NCBI GenBank assembly: GCA_021521415.1
Contig: JAIQDT010007621.1
Span: forward strand, 1 to 64,000
Length of the DNA: 64,000 nucleotides
Direction: 5' to 3'
Source: Bidens hawaiensis
Taxonomy: Eukaryota > Streptophyta > Magnoliopsida > Asterales > Asteraceae
How positions within the stretch are numbered: position 1 is the first letter of the stretch; every line of letters starts with the position of its first letter. Positions 1 through 10,775 of the stretch are shown here, piece after piece. The notes beneath the pieces are model-generated. The model made no database searches. It saw only the letters and a program-made list of their open reading frames with translations, and had not been told where the DNA came from. Made by a program: the position numbers and the translations under genes.

Positions 1-464
1 GATCGGAGATGAACACACACTTCCAATTATAAATGCTTTAAAGCGCAAGGGTGGACCAATGCCCAGTGAACCGTTGAAAATCTTGGGTTCCTTAGAAAAA
101 ATCTTGGGGTTAAAATCCCACTTGTGACAAAAATAAAGGTTCCAGGCTAGTTCTTAGGGTTTTTTTATCTATGACGAGTTTCATTCTGAGAGACATTGAA
201 GATGATCGGGTAAGGCAGTAGTATCCAAATTGTCATTCAAATTTATAGGAAGTGAACATGAACTTTTGAAATATATAAAAAAAACACTATATTTTCTCTT
301 TCTTCCTCTCATAACACCTTAAACCACTTTTCACATTATACAACCATCCCTTATAAAATTTAAGGGACAGAATGTGAGTGCTCTTAGACTTCAAAAGAAC
401 AATAAAGAATTTGATAAAGGAAAGAGTAGTGGGTCATGTTTTGTCCACTCAAAAGCCAAATTTG
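1..464. other. Unassigned AT-rich DNA
   Basis: I see no coding potential, terminal repeat or tandem structure that I can name here. Short open frames at 374-565 and 791-1039 are interrupted or made of TTA-repeat translation and I do not regard them as genes. Confidence 0.4.
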
Positions 465-484
465 CATTATTATTATTATTATTA

Positions 485-882
485 TTAATTTTTAAAATTA
501 TGTATTGTAGACAATCAAATAATAATAATTTTCATTGTTGCTACAACGAATATAACGAACAATGAGGTTTAAGAGTGTGATCCTATCGAAGCTTCCTTGT
601 TTCTGCAAATAATCAAAGAAAAGCACGACCGGTTAGTCTCAGGGTGAGAGGGGGTCTCCTGCGATTTATTATTATTATTATTATTTACTTTTAAAATTAT
701 GTATTATAGAGAATCAAATAATTATTATTATTATTATCATTATTGCTACAACGAATATAGCAAACAATGATAGTATGACGGTTCAAGAGTGTGATCCTAT
801 CGAAGCTTCCCTGTTTCTGCAAAGAATCAAAGAAACGCTCCGACCGATTAGTCTCACCGCAGAAGGGGGGTCTCCTACGATC
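485..882 (+). repeat. Imperfect tandem duplication of about 190 bp
   Basis: Two copies (about 485-665 and 684-882) share a TTA-rich head, a 'gctacaacgaata' block, 'gtgatcctatcgaagcttcc' and a 'ggtctcct' tail. Each is preceded by a TTA trinucleotide run (465-484 and 667-683). The copies differ by many substitutions and small indels, so the duplication is not recent. The style of the tail, followed by repeated 'agcttc' motifs, suggests the LTR of a Ty3/gypsy Tat-type element, but no LTR end is visible. Confidence 0.6.
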
Positions 883-1849
883 AACCTCCAGCGTAAGAAT
901 AAGTAATATGGTCTTTAGGTTGATAAGTATAAAGAGAGAGTACGAAGAGAATAGAGTGATTTGGAATGATAATACTTTTGGTGGAGTGTCATATTTATTG
1001 GCAGTCAGAAGCTTCTTTAGGGAAGTTAAAGCTTCTTAGGTAGAAAATGTCAGCTCTCCCTTAAGCTCATGCAGACTGGACGCATGCCAGTGTAACTTGC
1101 GCTCAACTTATATTTTGTCTTGTAGTTGCTTTTACTTTATGGAAGGCGTCAACTTTTGGTTAGTTGTGACTTTATCTGACATTACTGTAGCATGCACTTC
1201 TTTGTTAAATTATGAGTCTTGTTGGGCAAGTGTCAAGCTTCCCCATCTGGTAGCTTATGCTTGCTGCTCTTTTATTCCAAAGCTTCCCTAGCTTGTGAGC
1301 TGCTTCTTTATTGTTAAGCTTATGGGTGAGTAAGGGTACCCACGTCATCAGCCCTCAATCATAAGTATTCAGAATGTAATGATGAATGCTTGTGAATCAA
1401 CTCTTTTTCATTATCCCCCTTGGGTGTTTAATGCGTCTGGGCTTAGCAGCATACCTTTTCATAGACCAAAGCATTACCCATTTTTCTTTGTTGGGCTTCA
1501 TTATAGGGAAGCCCAAGAGCTCAAAAATGTTTCCATGACATGTGGTCCAGAAGCTGGAATCTAAAAAACCTTAATGTATCGTTTATGAAACAATAGGGTG
1601 GAAACTAGAAGCTTCGTAATGACCTGTAGGTCATTATTGTTTATATTAGTATGACGCATGATGCCAACTGCGTTTGATCGATTAGACCCCTACATCAAGA
1701 GGTCGTTATAATGGGGTTCTGGTCGCGTATCTTGGCTTGCTCAAAGGCTGGCCATTAGCTGGTCTAACCGGCTGGTTCTTTCGGTTCAATCCTGATTCTT
1801 CTGGGTTCTTTCGGTTCAATCCTGATTCGTCTGGGTTTCTCATTTTAGC
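883..1849. other. Probable retrotransposon LTR remnant, unclassified
   Basis: About 1 kb without coding potential. The motif 'aagctt(c/t)' recurs often (for example around 1010, 1030, 1240, 1280 and 1610). A 29-bp unit is duplicated in tandem at about 1772-1829 ('ggttctttcggttcaatcc' appears twice). No TG...CA ends, PBS or PPT could be located, so this is only a plausible LTR-type relic next to the Tat-type RT fragment that follows. Confidence 0.3.
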
Positions 1850-2011
1850 TCATTTTAACTCGTTTTTGCCCTTTTCAACCAAATTCCACTTCCGGAACCT
1901 ACAAAACTCAAATATGTTAGTATTATGCAAATCTTAACTAAAAACAAGCAAAAACTAATAAAATAATACAGCAAATACACAAGGGAAATATATATAAATA
2001 TCAGTATATCA
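1850..2011 (-). mobile_element. Athila-type LTR, start of LTR only (minus strand)
   Basis: About 120 bp up to 2011 match, with scattered changes, the right-hand end of the minus-strand Athila LTR at 60907-62187: both carry 'acaagggaaatat' and end in 'tatatca'. In minus orientation this end reads TGATATA, like the other Athila LTR starts at 27945 and 50077. Only the LTR start survives. Confidence 0.5.
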
Positions 2012-2015
2012 AACC

Positions 2016-2860
2016 ATGAGTAAGCTTACAACTTTATTACAAAAAAGTAAAGATGTTTTTGCATGGTTTCCAAACGACATGACAGGGGTTCCAAGGGAAT
2101 ATGTTGAACATTCCTTGAACATCTCACCGACACATAAACCATTCGCCCAAAAGAAGAGACACCTGGCTGCTGAAAGAAGCTTAGCTGTCTACAATGAGGT
2201 GAACAAGCTCGTCAAAGCCAACATACTCTAAAGGGAAAGATACCATTCTTGGATTTCTAACCCAGTTATGGTTAAAAAATCTGACGGATCTCAACAAAGC
2301 TTTTCACAAGGATAGCTACCCCCTACCTGAGATAGACTGGAAGGTAAATTCCCTTATAGGCTTCCAATACAAATACTTCTTGGATGCTTACAAAGGCTAC
2401 CACCAGATCTTAATGAAGATTGAAGACTAAGAAAAGACCATATTCCACACTGATAATGGAATCTTCTACTAGAAAAAAATGCCTTTTGGCTTGAAGAATG
2501 TCGGTGGCCACATACCAACGATTGATCGACAACACCTTCTCGAATCAAAATTGAAAGGAACATGGAAGCTTATGTTAATGACTTCGTTATAAAAAGCTAA
2601 AGTGAGAAAGAAATTCTCAATGACATCAAAGAGACATTCCAAATTCTTAGATGCATCAACATGAATCTCAATACAGTAAAATGCTTAATTGGATTCGAAG
2701 AAGGTAAATTATTGGGTCATTTAATAGATAAAGCATAAAAGCTAACCCAAGTAAGGTACACGATGTTCTTAATTTACATTATTCAAAAACAAAGAAGGAG
2801 GTTCAAAACCTCAGTGATAAGATTGTTGCACTCAAACGATTCCTTTCAAAATCAGCAGAA
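2016..2860 (+). pseudogene. Ty3/gypsy Tat-type reverse transcriptase fragment
   Basis: The frame from 2016 gives 'DVFAW', then 'DMTGVPREYVEHSLNI', the conserved entry of Tat-lineage reverse transcriptases, and stops at 2229-2231. Beyond the stop, in changing frames, recognisable blocks continue in the expected order: 'WISNPVMV' (about 2255), 'PLPEIDW' (about 2325), 'FLDAYKGYHQILMKIED' (about 2375-2430), 'MPFGLKN' (about 2480) and 'EAYVNDFVIKS' (about 2565-2600). The last block is the catalytic Y-x-D-D box, here YVND, so the first catalytic aspartate is replaced. Several frame changes and stops make this a clear relic. No protease, RNase H or integrase could be attached to it. Confidence 0.8.
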
Positions 2861-3274
2861 AAGTCTTTACCCTTCTTAATAAATTTTTCGGCCAATTTCT
2901 TATTGTATAGGTTTTTATAATATTGAATGTTGATTTATGGCCAACAGGTTTTCTGGCCTGCTCTCTCTTTTAATTTGACCCACGCTTAACACATACAATA
3001 ACCCATTTAGTCAAGCCTGCTACACTTTATTTTCTTAAAATTGACAGAAAGCAAAATCAGCAAATACTATTATGTGCCTTGTGACCTAGCAATATATTAA
3101 CTTTTTTTTATAGATGTAAATACATTATAATATGCATTCAAGCTTTATTTATAATTCAGCGTCCTTACAAACATATATATGGTCTGGTTCCGGTACATAA
3201 CAAAAGTCGCCTAAAAATGGTATGAAGCAATAAGAAAACGACACATGAACGCATGTGACGTACGGTAATTTGCA
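2861..3274. other. Non-coding AT-rich DNA
   Basis: No gene, terminal repeat or recognisable retroelement domain seen. It separates the Tat RT relic from the 89-bp duplication. Confidence 0.4.
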
Positions 3275-3451
3275 TAATTATGTAGTTGTATAATATGTAG
3301 GTATAATAATGAAAAAATAAAAGTCAACAAAGGAAGAAGCCTTTTACCTCTCCCTCTTAACATTAATTATGTAGTTGTATAATATGTAGGTATAATAATG
3401 AAAAATAAAAGTCAACAAAGGAAGAAGCCTTTTACCTCTCCCTCTTAACAT
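3275..3451 (+). repeat. Near-perfect 89-bp tandem duplication
   Basis: Units 3275-3363 (89 bp) and 3364-3451 (88 bp) both start 'taattatgtagttgtataat' and end 'cctctcccctt-aaca'-like. By eye the only difference is one A lost from an A-run. Near identity points to a recent duplication. No coding content. Confidence 0.9.
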
Positions 3452-3527
3452 TAATTTTCAATTAACTTCGAAACTATCAATGCCTTACCACCACGTGTTA
3501 TGGCTAGGGGGTCGGCACCCACTTGCC

Positions 3528-3544
3528 ATGTAAGCCAAATTCCA
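3528..3544 (+). repeat. LINE target-site duplication, left copy
   Basis: Seventeen bases starting 'atgtaagcc' and ending 'attcca' are repeated exactly at 5232-5248, directly after the LINE's A-run. A duplication of this length next to an A tail is the hallmark of target-primed reverse transcription. Confidence 0.85.
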
Positions 3545-3579
3545 CTAAAGAGAAGTTTTCTCATTTAAGGAGTTTTGGG

Positions 3580-4320
3580 TAGGCTGTAAACGAACCGAAC
3601 GAACACGAATAAGGCCTTGTTTGTGTTCGTTCGTTAAAGAAATAATGTGTTCACGAATGGTTCACGAAAACTTACCGAACGAGATTTTATGTTCGTGTTC
3701 ATTCATTAAGGAAATTAATGTGTTCACGAACGGTTCACGAACATGAACGAACACAAATAAAATCAGCATATCCTAGAGATTAAAACCGATGTATTCATCA
3801 ATGTAAATAATGAAAACATGTAAATGAATTGAACGAACACAAACAAGGCCATGTTCGTATTTGTTTATTTAACTTTAAACGAACACGAACACTTAATCGA
3901 GCAAATATTACCGTTCATGTTCGTTTATTTAAAAATGAACATTTGTGTTCGTTTGCTTAAAATCTAAACGAATATAATTGAACAAAGATAAATGAATATA
4001 TATAAACACAAACAAACATCAAATCATAAATGAAAACTCTTAAATGAAGAAAAATTAGCAAATATAAAACTTTTGGTAGATGACTCATCCAAACAATATT
4101 TAGTTATTTTTTATTAATACATAAACAAACATAAATAAACAGACAGGAACGAACATAAACGAACGTTAATGAACATAAATGAACGAACGGAACATGATGT
4201 TCGTGCGTTTAATTAAACGAACACAACTTTTGTTCATGTTCGTTCGTTTATTAAATAAACGAACATAAACAAACTTCCCGCCAAACAGTTCACCGAACGT
4301 TTGGTTCGTTTACAAGCCTA
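3580..4320. mobile_element. Non-autonomous hAT-like foldback element
   Basis: The ends are inverted: TAGGCTGTAAACGAACC at the left, and GGTTCGTTTACAAGCCTA at the right, which is its complement with one extra base. The flanks are an exact 8-bp duplication, GTTTTGGG, at 3572-3579 and 4321-4328. Eight-bp duplications are typical of hAT transposons. The interior has no ORF. It is filled with direct and inverted copies of 'gttcgtgttcgttt' and 'aaacgaacacgaac', so much of the element can fold back. It sits inside the LINE at 3545-5231 and is therefore younger than it. Confidence 0.85.
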
Positions 4321-4407
4321 GTTTTGGGTATGGGAGATAAAATAAGATTTTAGATATACCCGTGGCTCACTCCCATCCCTTTAAAAGAAGTTTTCCCAAA
4401 TCTGTTT

Positions 4408-5163
4408 TTGATCGTAAAGGATAAAGTTTGTTTAACTCAGTCTTGTTTAGAGGTTGTTGACGGGAATATAGTTTGGAAATGGAGGTGGAAACATTCAAGC
4501 CTGAATCAAAGTGAGACCAATCAGCTGTCGGTTTGTTTAAATATGTTGCAGTTGGTTATTGTTAATAACACCCCAGACCGTTGGATATGGGATAACGATT
4601 TAGCAGGTATTTTCACTGTTGCTTCCATGAAACAAATTCTTTTCAAAAACTCCAACATGTCTGTCCCATTTACTATAAAGTGGAATAGTTTGGTTCCGAT
4701 TAAGGTCAACATTCTTGCTTGGAACGCGGAAATGGATAGCCTTCTGACTAATGTGGCTCTCGTTAAAAGAAATGTTGACGTGGGATCTACTTGTTGTCTT
4801 TGTGGCGATTACGAGGAGACTAGTGACCACCTTTTCTCCTCGTGTTATTTTCCACGTTAATTTGGAAATTTGTTAGTAATTGGTGTAATATTTCTTCGAT
4901 TTTCGCTTTCTCGGTCCGGGGATTTACTTACCATTCATGAATACAACAACTTGGGGCTCAAGAAAAATAAGGTGCTTTATGGTATAATACTTACAGCGTG
5001 ATGGTGTATATGGAAGACCCAGAACGAGGCGATTTTTCAAAACAAGACGGCTAGCATCTCCAAAACGATAGAGAACATCAAATCTATAGGTTTTCTTTGG
5101 ATTAAAAATCGGTCATCCTTTAAAAATTTGCTTTGGAAAGATTGGTGTAAATTTGAGCTGTAA
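4408..5163 (+). pseudogene. LINE ORF2 C-terminal zinc-binding region (zf-RVT type)
   Basis: The frame 4408-4860 shows 'WKWRW', 'DRWIWDNDLAGIFTVASM', 'VPIKVNILAWNAEMD' and 'LVKRNVDVGS', followed by a C-x2-C-x8-H-x4-C cluster in 'CCLCGDYEETSDHLFSSC'. This is the zinc-binding module that follows the reverse transcriptase in plant LINEs (zf-RVT, PF13966). After the stop at 4858-4860 the homology resumes in other frames ('IHEYNNLGLKKNK', 'WCIWKTQNEAIFQN', 'IKSIGFLWIKNRSSFK') and ends at 'CKFEL' followed by a stop at about 5163. Frame changes and early stops make it non-functional. Confidence 0.85.
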
Positions 5164-5373
5164 GCTTTCTTTGTTGTTTGTTTGCTAGCTTGTTGCTAGT
5201 TTGTGATTTATGAAATTTGTTGTTAAAAAAAATGTAAGCCAAATTCCATTCTCAAACCCATAACACCCCTTAGGCACCACTCTCTTACCTGTTTCCTCAC
5301 CAATATGTTTACGCCCAAAGGGCAAACTAATGTGAGGTCCACTCCCGTAAATCAAAATTTTATAATTTAAAAT

Positions 5374-5409
5374 GTTAAGGTTGATTTAAAGTTTTGAATC
5401 AACCTTAAC
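5374..5409. repeat. Perfect 13-bp hairpin
   Basis: The arms 'gttaaggttgatt' (5374-5386) and 'aatcaaccttaac' (5397-5409) are exact complements around a 10-base loop. There is no terminator or gene context, and no function is assigned. Confidence 0.8.
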
Positions 5410-8296
5410 ATGGAGTCGTATTGTTTTAGGGACTGAACCTATATACAGAAAGATATAGCGTCTTGTTGCCCATTGAGCAATATGGCCTAGGAGCTCATCT
5501 CTTTACATGAGTAGGAACTACGCGGGACTCATGGAGTCCAGTGTGAAGGGGCTCACCCTTAGATAGGATAATAAACAAGTTTGTTACTCAAAATATAAAA
5601 TCATTCATTGATCTTTCCATTTTTATTAATTCAAAACAATTGTTACAAGGACTTGAAATGTCGTCCTAAACTAAGAACTTTAAATTATCCTCCCAATAGC
5701 AAATTAGAATTATTTTCTTCTTACTGTAAAAATGCATGAATTTTTAGACATTTCCGGTTTTCCAAAACCAAATTCAGATTTACCCTGTAAAAGATGACGT
5801 CATATAACAACTTAGAGATTCAATATTATATCAATTTTCTTATCAAGAATATTCTATTTATCGTTTATGCTTCTGTTCTAACAGTAGTCAAATATCTATT
5901 GCCCACTTACTTTACCAAACCAAGAATATAAATAAAGAATATATCATGAAGCGACGTACTAGCTAATTGCTATTATGTGGTGCATCCATATAGAGATGCG
6001 CATGAATACCAGTAAAAATAGAGATCTTATCTCCCTCTAATTACCAACAACCCTAATTTCCAGTCCGACAGAAGCAGCTTCAGGAGCCAAGGGATCTCCT
6101 CATAGCTTAAAAACTTCACTGCATCAGGATCATACCAAAAGAATCCAAAATCATGAACCTGAAATTAATTGCAAAACCTTTATATTATAATCACTGCAAA
6201 CTGTCAAACACATGAATATTCTATTCATAAACCAACTCACAGAGTCTCTGTATATCGGATAGACCAGAATCTCTCACGGTTAACAAACATAGCTTCAGCT
6301 GTCACAAGATCTAGAAAACACACCAATCAAATTTAAGGTGTTGTCTCCATAATGCAATTATTCAATTACTAAAAAAGTTAGGCAATGGTTATTCAAACAC
6401 ATTTTTTTGGATATTCACACACCCTCCTAACACAATATTATCTCTATATACACCCTATAAAGGGTGTATGAATAACACATCCCAAAAGTTAACTTAATTA
6501 GTAGTTACCTGGTTTAACAACATGGTGATTAGTTAGAATAATTCCCCGACAACCTAACTTATATCGGAGAGCCACTTGCAATCAACAACTTCATGTTCAA
6601 CGTAAGGTGAGATTCTCAAACCGAATCTTGTATCCATTTAACCCATTTTTTTTCTTGTAAATCAAATTCTATAAAAGCCAATAATAGATTTCTTGCCTAC
6701 CTATTCGATCAATTTGTTGAAACGGAATATTACGAAAAAGACCATCTGGTAAGTAATTTGTTGTCTTCAGTAGAATTAATCTGTAAAAAGATTGAATTGA
6801 ACGGTTGTTTACAGTCTACGTCATCCACTTCATACCATGACCACCATCGCCGGAACCCTAATCCCTCCTGGTCATGTTCTTCTAGGCCAACAGATGGTGG
6901 TGTGTGTTGCCCTTTTTTACTGATGTAGTGGTAGATAGAGAAAGTAATATTGAAGATGAATAAGAGAGGCTAGTGGAGGAAACGAAAATAGAGAGGCAGG
7001 ATTGAACTGATACCCGTGAAGAAGAAGAGAAATTGTTACAACCCGTTTAAAGTAAACGGGTCTCGCCTAACCCGGTTGAGACAAAAACGGGCTAAATGAA
7101 AGAGACCACCATTTGGAAATTAAGCAATCTGGTGACTTTAGAAGGGGTAGGGAGCGACGTGAAAGCGATACGTAGGATTTTATGGTAGACAATTATATAG
7201 ATAGTTAGATAGTTAAATATATTTGACTAATATATCCAAAATTTAAATATTAAATATTGATTACCTTTCAAAAGAGGAAAATATAAACATTAAAAAAAAC
7301 TATAATTACTCTTTAGAAGAAAAAGAATTATTCATTATTCTTTCATTAGATATTTTTCGAGTATTACATAAATTAAAGAAGATTATGCAATAAACTATAT
7401 ATATACTTTACATAATTATATTAAAAAAATTGAACGAGCAACCAAAGTATTTTATTATATTTTAAAGTAACTTATTTCTTTTAACCGTTAGAAAAATGAC
7501 TAAATACGCTGACACCTAAGAAGATCGCAAAGTTAGGATTAAATATTTTTCATTATGATTAATTAGGGGTAATGGAAAATCTTCAAAAGGTTTGTGACTT
7601 GAAATTTATTTGAATTGGCTCAATTTGTAGCCGAGCTAAGTTCAAATTGACCCTACTCAATTTGAATTCAAACTCGGCCAATCCAGCTCAAATTAAAATC
7701 AAGTGATTATAGCCTAACATATATGGTTAATGTACGTTAACAATAGTGATCATGATAAAATAAAAATTGGGTGTATAAGACACGTTAAGACTCATGGTTA
7801 CTCCTACTCATAGTGATTTAAGTAAATATTATGTCTCATCAAGACCCATTTTGACATAGTACAAAAATGTGGTCGAACATAGTTAACAAAAGCGTAATAG
7901 TGGTCGGTTATAGTAAAATGCTTAAACATAGTCAAAATAAACGTAATAATGGTCGGTTATAGTGACAAATGGTTAAACATGGTCATTATTTTTAAACATT
8001 TGTGTATATGACCATTAATAAGTCGATAAGATATAGTGTTCATCATAGTAGATTTGGTAAGTTGTAACCAAAAATTTGACGTATAACCAAATTACGCTAA
8101 TATATAATTTTTGAACTTTTGTTTCTACACTATACATGCAGCACTTTTAATTTACATACTTATAATATCAAAAATACCAAAAACATATATAAAAGTTTTA
8201 GGATTACCATTTATAGTTTTATAAGCAAAGAATATTTTAATTACAAAAAGGAAATCAGTTTACAATAGTTATTATAGTTTTTCAGGTTTTAAAAGA
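5410..8296. other. Non-coding region with possible traces of a minus-strand gene
   Basis: Mostly AT-rich, with no retroelement domain recognised. Read on the minus strand, about 7040-6990 is pyrimidine-rich like a plant 5' UTR. Near 6165-6100 an acceptor-like tract 'aatttcag' precedes a short open stretch reading 'VHDFGFFWYDPDAVKFFKL' before a stop. These could be remains of a host gene transcribed leftwards, but no start-to-stop model can be built and I recognise no family. Two copies of a roughly 55-bp unit containing 'ggtcggttatagt' lie at about 7862-7990. Confidence 0.2.
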
Positions 8297-8539
8297 TCAG
8301 CAAATATAGTTTTTAAAAGATTGGGTTTTGCGATTCAAAAAGGAGTAGGCAGCGCAGCTTGTTGCCCGTTTGCCTTCTGTTTCGATGTAATCTAATAAAC
8401 AATCATACAAGTTTTGAGGTTTTAAATTATCGTAATTACTAAGTTCCCTCCCAAAATTCGATACCATCAAAATTCCTTGTTTAATTTCGAAGCAGCTTTT
8501 AGAAGTTCCGTTGTTCCGGTAAACTTGAATTTCCACCAC
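8297..8539 (-). CDS. Unidentified 80-residue ORF, possible exon
   Basis: A minus-strand open frame reading 'MVEIQVYRNNGTSKSCFEIKQ' at its start, then 'NFGRELSNYDNL' and 'LLDYIETEGKRATSC'. The composition is balanced and not repeat-derived, unlike most open frames here. Just upstream on the same strand (about 8620-8545) another open stretch includes 'LLEHGAVKEEAIDIRIRFQ', followed by 'tttgcag', which could be a 3' splice site leading into this ORF. I do not recognise the family and see no signal peptide, membrane segment or catalytic motif. It may be an exon of a decayed host gene or chance. Confidence 0.2.
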   Translation of the reverse strand: MVEIQVYRNNGTSKSCFEIKQGILMVSNFGRELSNYDNLKPQNLYDCLLDYIETEGKRATSCAAYSFLNRKTQSFKNYIC

Positions 8540-9251
8540 TGCAAACCTGAAATCTTATCCTAATATCTATAGCTTCTTCTTTCACAGCCCCATGCTCGAG
8601 CAAATACATTTTGTTTCTTCATCACAAACACTAAACCCTTCCCCAATGAGTCGATCTATTGCATAAGGGTGTTTAGATGAGCTTTTACGTTTTGTTTATT
8701 TACTTTTAAAAACAAAAGTTATTTGACAAAGCTTATTCAAAAGCTATAAAATAAACTTTTCAAAAGCGTTAAGAATTATATCTTCACTTTTTTTTTTTTG
8801 ACAGAAGATTTAATGTAAAAAATAGTATACAATATCAATGTTAAGTTAAATAACACACGACATTAGTTTTTTTTTCTCATAATCTGATATGACTCAAAAG
8901 TGCAATAATGTTTTATTACATTAACTTATTGTCGGATTTTTCAGGTTAACCTGAATCCACCTTTTTTTTTTCTAAAAAAAACCCTATCTTAGTTATGATT
9001 CGGTTTTTTCGGATTAACATGATTAACCCTATTTAGACTTTTCAATCATATTCAACTAGACCTTGATTAGTTTATTTAGGTTTTTGTTAGGCTAGGTTAA
9101 TCAAGTTTGGGTATTTTAGCTCTACTTGTCAAATGGTTAATATGAGAATACTACTTTACTACACTCTAATGTATTTTTTTTTTTGGTGGTGGTATTTGGA
9201 GAATCACTTGGTATGTCGTTTCATGAATGTTAAATGTAACTATAAATGTTG
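8540..9251. other. Non-coding AT-rich DNA
   Basis: Contains T-runs (about 8790 and 9175-9186), but no gene or terminal repeat that I can support apart from the possible upstream exon noted at about 8620-8545. Confidence 0.35.
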
Positions 9252-9585
9252 CCAAGAAAATATGACATATGTAAGGTGCCATTAGATACCGAAATTTTAG
9301 TAACACAAATAGTATATGCCGCTAAAAGTGTGTCATAAGAAAATATGGTATACGCAAGGTGCCACTAAATACTTAAAATTTTGTGACACAAATACTAAAT
9401 GCCACTAAAATGTGTGCAAAACAAATATGACATACGCAAAGTGTCATTAAAACCTAAATTTTAGTGGCAAAAATGCTAAATGCCACTAAAAGTTTGTGCC
9501 AAGCATATATGGCATACACAAAGTACCACTAAGACCTAACATAGTGGCACAAAAGTTAAATGTCATTAAAAATACGTGCCAACAA
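9252..9585. repeat. Tandem array, about 81-bp unit, four copies
   Basis: Four diverged units, each containing 'aaatatg(g/a)catacgcaa', '(g/t)gccactaa' and 'aaatgccactaaaa', run from about 9252 to 9585 with a partial fifth. Within a unit 'tgccacta' and 'tagtggca' are complementary, so units can pair. Dense short repeats of this sort are known in the subterminal regions of CACTA transposons, but no CACTA terminus was found. Confidence 0.75.
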
Positions 9586-9595
9586 ATGACATTTA

Positions 9596-10660
9596 TTTTG
9601 TGGTGGGGTATTATTGTTTCTGAAGTTGTTGATGAACGTTCTGCGCCTCGTTCGTCTAAGGCTACTGATTCAGATAGTACATCAGATGGTGTTGAAGATA
9701 CTTGTCATTATCTGGCTTTACAATGACGAATTCATGCTGGTAAGAAAATGAAGCGACCTGCTGGTTATGATGATTATGATTTTTATGTTGTTAGTGGTGA
9801 AGAGTCAGAGGCAGAATAGTTTATGGTGGTAACTAGTGTTTTTGTATCACAGTCAGTAACTAGTGTTTCGGTTGCTGATGTAAGTGTTGGTTTAGCTCAA
9901 GGTGGTATTTCTATGGTAGCTCAGGATGCACCGGTTATTATGTCTATGATGTAAGATGAGGTTGATGAATTTGAATGGGAAGAGCAACCCATATGGAAAG
10001 AAGGGGTGTCCTAAGTGGTTCATTAAGAGAAAGAAGGCAGTTGTCCCTGTTACATTCAAGAAGTCTTATGATATCAAGGGGTTTTGTGAATCGAAGAAAG
10101 ATATCATAAGTTGGATTTTTGATAAAAGTTGAAGTTGATTGTCTTGAAAAGATATGATGGGATTCATTGCTTTCCAAGGTTTTTGAGATCGTTTAATACC
10201 TTACCTGAGTGTGAGGTTAAAGACTTGGCGAGAATGAAGATGATAAATTGGGGAAAGATAATTTTGTTGATTGGTCAAGAAAATTATTTGGAAAGAAGTT
10301 GCAAAGGAAAAGAAGTTTACTCTGCACAAGCCTAAAAAAGGGAAGTTTGTTGAAGATGTAGAGAGAGGTGTGAGATCAAACGGGAGACCATGAATGATGG
10401 TAAAATACAAACCCATTCGATGTTTGAAGAAGATACCGATGAAGCCGATACCTCATGATGTGATAAAGAGTATGAAACTTTGGGGTGTTTATAGTGAGAT
10501 GGTTGAAGCGGTGATGGAAGATGAAGATGAGAAAGAGTTGTTGAGAGTGTATGATCCAATGCACTTGGTAAATCTTTGTAAATCTGATTTGCAGGCACTC
10601 CATGATATCATGATCTTTTATGATCCTGCATGGAGATCAGAGGAGAAGAAGTGCCAGTAG
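9596..10660 (+). pseudogene. Copia accessory ORF (third ORF), decayed copy 1, C-terminal part
   Basis: This is a broken homologue of the third ORF of the large copia element (39693-42637). Shared blocks in order are 'EWEEQP.WKEG' (about 9973), 'LKLIVLKRYDGI' (about 10128), 'LRSFNTLPECEVKDLAR' (about 10183-10232), 'MVKYKPIRCLKKIPMKPIP' (about 10398), 'AVMEDEDEKELLRVYDPMHLVNL' (about 10508-10575) and 'FYDPAWRSEEKK' (about 10618). Several frame changes occur, but the last 88 codons (10394-10660) are open and end immediately upstream of a polypurine tract. Position and order match the intact arrangement, so this is the 3' end of a copia element related to the one at 31-43 kb. Confidence 0.85.
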
Positions 10661-10763
10661 TAGTGTCGTTTGTGTGAGACACGGAGTTCATGCCGGAAGC
10701 TTTGCTTGAAGAAGATGTTGGTTTGCTGACTGAAGAAAAACAAGAAACAAATGCAGCTATTGC

Positions 10764-10775
10764 CAAGGGGGAGTT
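10764..10775 (+). promoter_or_regulatory. Copia polypurine tract
   Basis: 'caagggggagtt' stands directly before an LTR start TGTTGG, as at 42698-42708. It would prime plus-strand synthesis during retrotransposition. Confidence 0.8.

Larger units (their letters stand above)
3545..5231 (+). mobile_element. 5'-truncated LINE retrotransposon
   Basis: This insert is bounded by a perfect 17-bp target-site duplication (3528-3544 and 5232-5248) and ends in a short A-run at 5225-5232. It carries only the C-terminal, zinc-binding end of a LINE polyprotein (4408-5163). The catalytic reverse transcriptase and endonuclease are absent, which is the usual 5' truncation. A 741-bp hAT-like element (3580-4320) was later inserted near its left end. 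About 150 bp between the left duplication and the recognisable coding part (excluding the nested element) have no assigned identity. Confidence 0.85.

Noticed and set aside
6378..6484. A possible small MITE with 'ggttattcaaacaca' and 'tgtatgaataacaca' ends
   Set aside because: The inverted match is weak and no target duplication is visible.
6836..6922. A plus-strand start followed by 'TTIAGTLIPPGHVLLGQQ'
   Set aside because: It ends after fewer than 30 codons, and the pyrimidine-rich leader-like sequence is on the opposite strand.
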